From: an uncultured Winogradskyella sp. | Lineage (GTDB): Bacteria > Bacteroidota > Bacteroidia > Flavobacteriales > Flavobacteriaceae | Reading direction: 5' to 3' | Assembly (NCBI RefSeq): GCF_947498005.1 | Contig: NZ_CANMIW010000006.1 | Coordinates: 248,001-312,000, forward strand | DNA length: 64,000 nt | Part shown: positions 62,288-64,000 of the stretch, piece by piece | How positions within the stretch are numbered: position 1 is the stretch's first letter | Layout of the letters: each line of letters starts with the position of its first letter | Notes under the pieces: model-generated | The model's input: only the letters and a program-made list of their open reading frames with translations | What the model was told of the DNA's origin: nothing | The model's database searches: none | Program-made: the position numbers and the translations under genes

Positions 62288-64000
62288 TTGAAAGAAACCT
62301 CTAACAAATATTTAATTTCTGCACTTCTCTTAGGATTAGCATTTCATGGAAGTTCCATATTCTTTACTTTGGAAACTACCTACGATGCCTTAATCCATTT
62401 GTTTTTCGCAGACCATTATGCCAACAGTTGGTTTGAGCCTTGGAACTACGAGTGGTACACTGGCTTTACAGTACAGAGTTATCCACCTTTGGTGCATCAG
62501 TCCATTGGTTTACTTTCTATGGTTGGCGGATTAAAGTTTGGTATGTTTAGTGTGGCGCTTATTGCCATTGTACTATTTATAACGGGTACGTATCGATTCT
62601 CTTTATTAATGACTGGGAATAAAACTGTTTCTGGTTACGCTTGTCTTTTGGCTGTATTTTCATCCTCATTTGTAGAAACACTGCACATTTTTGGACAACT
62701 ACCTAGTATTGTTGGTGTTTCAGTATTAATGCATGCTTTGCCAGAAATCTATTTATGGTTAAAAACAGGAAAAAAATGGTACTTAGCCACCAGCTTATCA
62801 CTCATTGCGGTTACCGTAACTTCGCATCATGTGACACCTATTTTTGGAATGGTTTTTTTCATCTTTCCGTTAATAGGTATGGTTATAATGGATGTTTCTC
62901 GAGAGCAGGTAAACACCATGAAAGAAGTCACTTTCAAAATATTTTTGAACACCTTTTTTAAGCTCTTTAAACGTATTGTGAGCTTTGGGATGCTGTCTTT
63001 GGTATTAATTATAGGTTGTATTTTTCCGTATTGGTTAAACTCTAAAGCTAACCCAATAACCCAAGTCCCAATTCCTCATGGTTCACGAGATAATTTCTTA
63101 GAAATCACGTCTTCTGGTTTAGTGTTCTTTTTAATTCCTTGGGGCATTTTACTCATATTATTACCTTATATATTTTACAGATATTATAGCAAACGTTACT
63201 TGTTCTTTGGTTTATCAGTAACTATATGTACCATTTTAGGAACTGGTGGTACAACACCTGTACCTTTAAAAATGTTAGGCGAAACGGCTTTTAATATTTT
63301 AACCTTAGACCGCTTTACACTTTGGGCTTCTATTTTATCTATTCCTTTAATGGGTGAATTTGCCTATCGTTTTGTGGAAGGCGATTTAAAAACACTCATT
63401 CAAACAAAATTAGGTGCTGTTTACCATAGAATTATTGGTGGTATACTTGCTGGCTTGGCTGTGTTTATGGTCATTTTCACTATGAGTTTAAATTACTTTA
63501 GACCATCACAACCACAGAAAATAAAAATGTTGCCTATAGTAAATTTCTTAAACCAAGATGACCACGACAAATGGCGATTTTTAACCCTTGGCTTTGGTGA
63601 CCAAATGGCTTGGCTTAGTGCGCAAACCGACGCTATGACTGTAGATGGCAATTACCATTCTGCAAGGCGATTGCCTGAGTTAACCACAAGACCTATTGAG
63701 CGTTTAGAAAACTCAAAATTTAAAGGTGTAGCTGGTATTGGCTCATTGCAGCAATTTTTAACCACACCAGAAAAATACAATCTTAAATACATTTTTTCTA
63801 ACGATAAATTTTACGACCCAATTCTCTATTTCTGTGGTTGGCAACGCCTTCGACAATTAGAAAACGGTATTATGGTTTGGGAACGCCTCAACATTCCGCC
63901 TGTTTCTGCTATTTTACCAAAAGAAGATGTTGCGAAATGGTTAAAGATTCATTGGGGAATTATACCATTTTTAACCGTTTTAATCGCCTTTGTTTTAAAC
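62288..64000 (+). CDS. Large multi-pass membrane protein, GT-C/PTPS-related-like (3' partial)
   Basis: The frame is open for 571 codons to the window edge. The start is TTG at 62288 because a TAA lies directly before it and the first ATG is about 77 codons in, after a good signal-anchor (KETSNKYLISALLLGLAFHG). The visible protein has about ten hydrophobic helices. Between helices are ETTYDALIHLFFADHYANSWFEPWNYEW, YPPLVHQSIGLLSM, SHHVTPIFGMVF and FNILTLDRFTLWAS. This layout is like GT-C membrane glycosyltransferases or the '6-pyruvoyl-tetrahydropterin-synthase-related' membrane family. Residues after 405 form a soluble periplasmic part. It is divergent from the REC-GT2 fusion with a 247-bp gap. 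Confidence 0.75.
   Translation, partial: MKETSNKYLISALLLGLAFHGSSIFFTLETTYDALIHLFFADHYANSWFEPWNYEWYTGFTVQSYPPLVHQSIGLLSMVGGLKFGMFSVALIAIVLFITGTYRFSLLMTGNKTVSGYACLLAVFSSSFVETLHIFGQLPSIVGVSVLMHALPEIYLWLKTGKKWYLATSLSLIAVTVTSHHVTPIFGMVFFIFPLIGMVIMDVSREQVNTMKEVTFKIFLNTFFKLFKRIVSFGMLSLVLIIGCIFPYWLNSKANPITQVPIPHGSRDNFLEITSSGLVFFLIPWGILLILLPYIFYRYYSKRYLFFGLSVTICTILGTGGTTPVPLKMLGETAFNILTLDRFTLWASILSIPLMGEFAYRFVEGDLKTLIQTKLGAVYHRIIGGILAGLAVFMVIFTMSLNYFRPSQPQKIKMLPIVNFLNQDDHDKWRFLTLGFGDQMAWLSAQTDAMTVDGNYHSARRLPELTTRPIERLENSKFKGVAGIGSLQQFLTTPEKYNLKYIFSNDKFYDPILYFCGWQRLRQLENGIMVWERLNIPPVSAILPKEDVAKWLKIHWGIIPFLTVLIAFVLN

Overview
The window looks like a piece of a marine Flavobacteriaceae chromosome (Bacteroidota; Winogradskyella, Psychroserpens or Olleya would all fit, but the genus is inference). 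The support is a low-GC sequence, a SusC/SusD pair, a type IX secretion (T9SS) C-terminal sorting domain, many lipoprotein signal peptides, a mevalonate-pathway cluster, and promoters that match the Bacteroidota TTTG / TAnnTTTG pattern rather than the E. coli -35/-10. I see no insertion sequence, CRISPR array, prophage or rRNA. One tRNA gene is present.

Region 1 (1-7.6 kb) starts with a secreted transglutaminase-like protein cut by the window edge. Facing it is a minus-strand housekeeping cluster: an RsuA/RluB-type pseudouridine synthase that has lost its catalytic Asp, a nitrilase, a UbiA-type prenyltransferase, mevalonate kinase, diphosphomevalonate decarboxylase, a DUF1697 protein and a BaiN/HI0933-type flavoprotein. 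The prenyltransferase sits with two isoprenoid-precursor enzymes.

Region 2 (7.8-18 kb) holds two paralogous giant outer-membrane lipoproteins. Each joins a metallophosphoesterase, a middle region with HipA/FAM20-like kinase motifs, and a BamA-like beta barrel. A hydrolase-OsmC fusion lies between them and a DUF2254 membrane protein follows one of them. Region 3 (18.2-22.4 kb) holds an HD-domain protein fused to a Pycsar-type membrane effector, a convergent GAF protein and a small secreted protein.

Region 4 (22.4-48.7 kb) is a complete alpha-glucan (starch/maltodextrin) utilisation locus. A LacI-type regulator sits between two arms. The plus-strand arm encodes SusC, SusD, a SusE/F-like binding lipoprotein with three exact 92-residue repeats, and a T9SS-secreted alpha-amylase. 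The minus-strand arm encodes an inner-membrane sugar transporter, beta-phosphoglucomutase, a GH65 phosphorylase, three GH13 lipoproteins, a GH31 and a GH97 alpha-glucosidase, and an esterase. The logic is extracellular cutting and binding, outer-membrane import, periplasmic trimming, then inner-membrane import and phosphorolysis of maltose. A near-perfect LacI-family operator lies between the regulator and susC, and a 17-bp sequence is repeated in front of both arms.

Region 5 (48.9-59.3 kb) contains a FucP-type sugar transporter with a Gfo/Idh/MocA oxidoreductase, tRNA-Leu(UAG), an M20 dipeptidase, a BlaI/BlaR1-type regulator-protease pair whose two operators coincide with the promoter elements, a DUF4407 protein, and small proteins (SnoaL-like, STAS, DUF1272, PhnA). 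Region 6 (59.3-64 kb) holds mannose-6-phosphate isomerase, a degenerate GT2 domain and a response regulator fused to a polyprenyl-phosphate-mannose-synthase-like GT2. Divergent from them is a large multi-pass membrane protein that runs off the window. This last group is a good candidate for an undescribed, signal-controlled surface glycosylation module.
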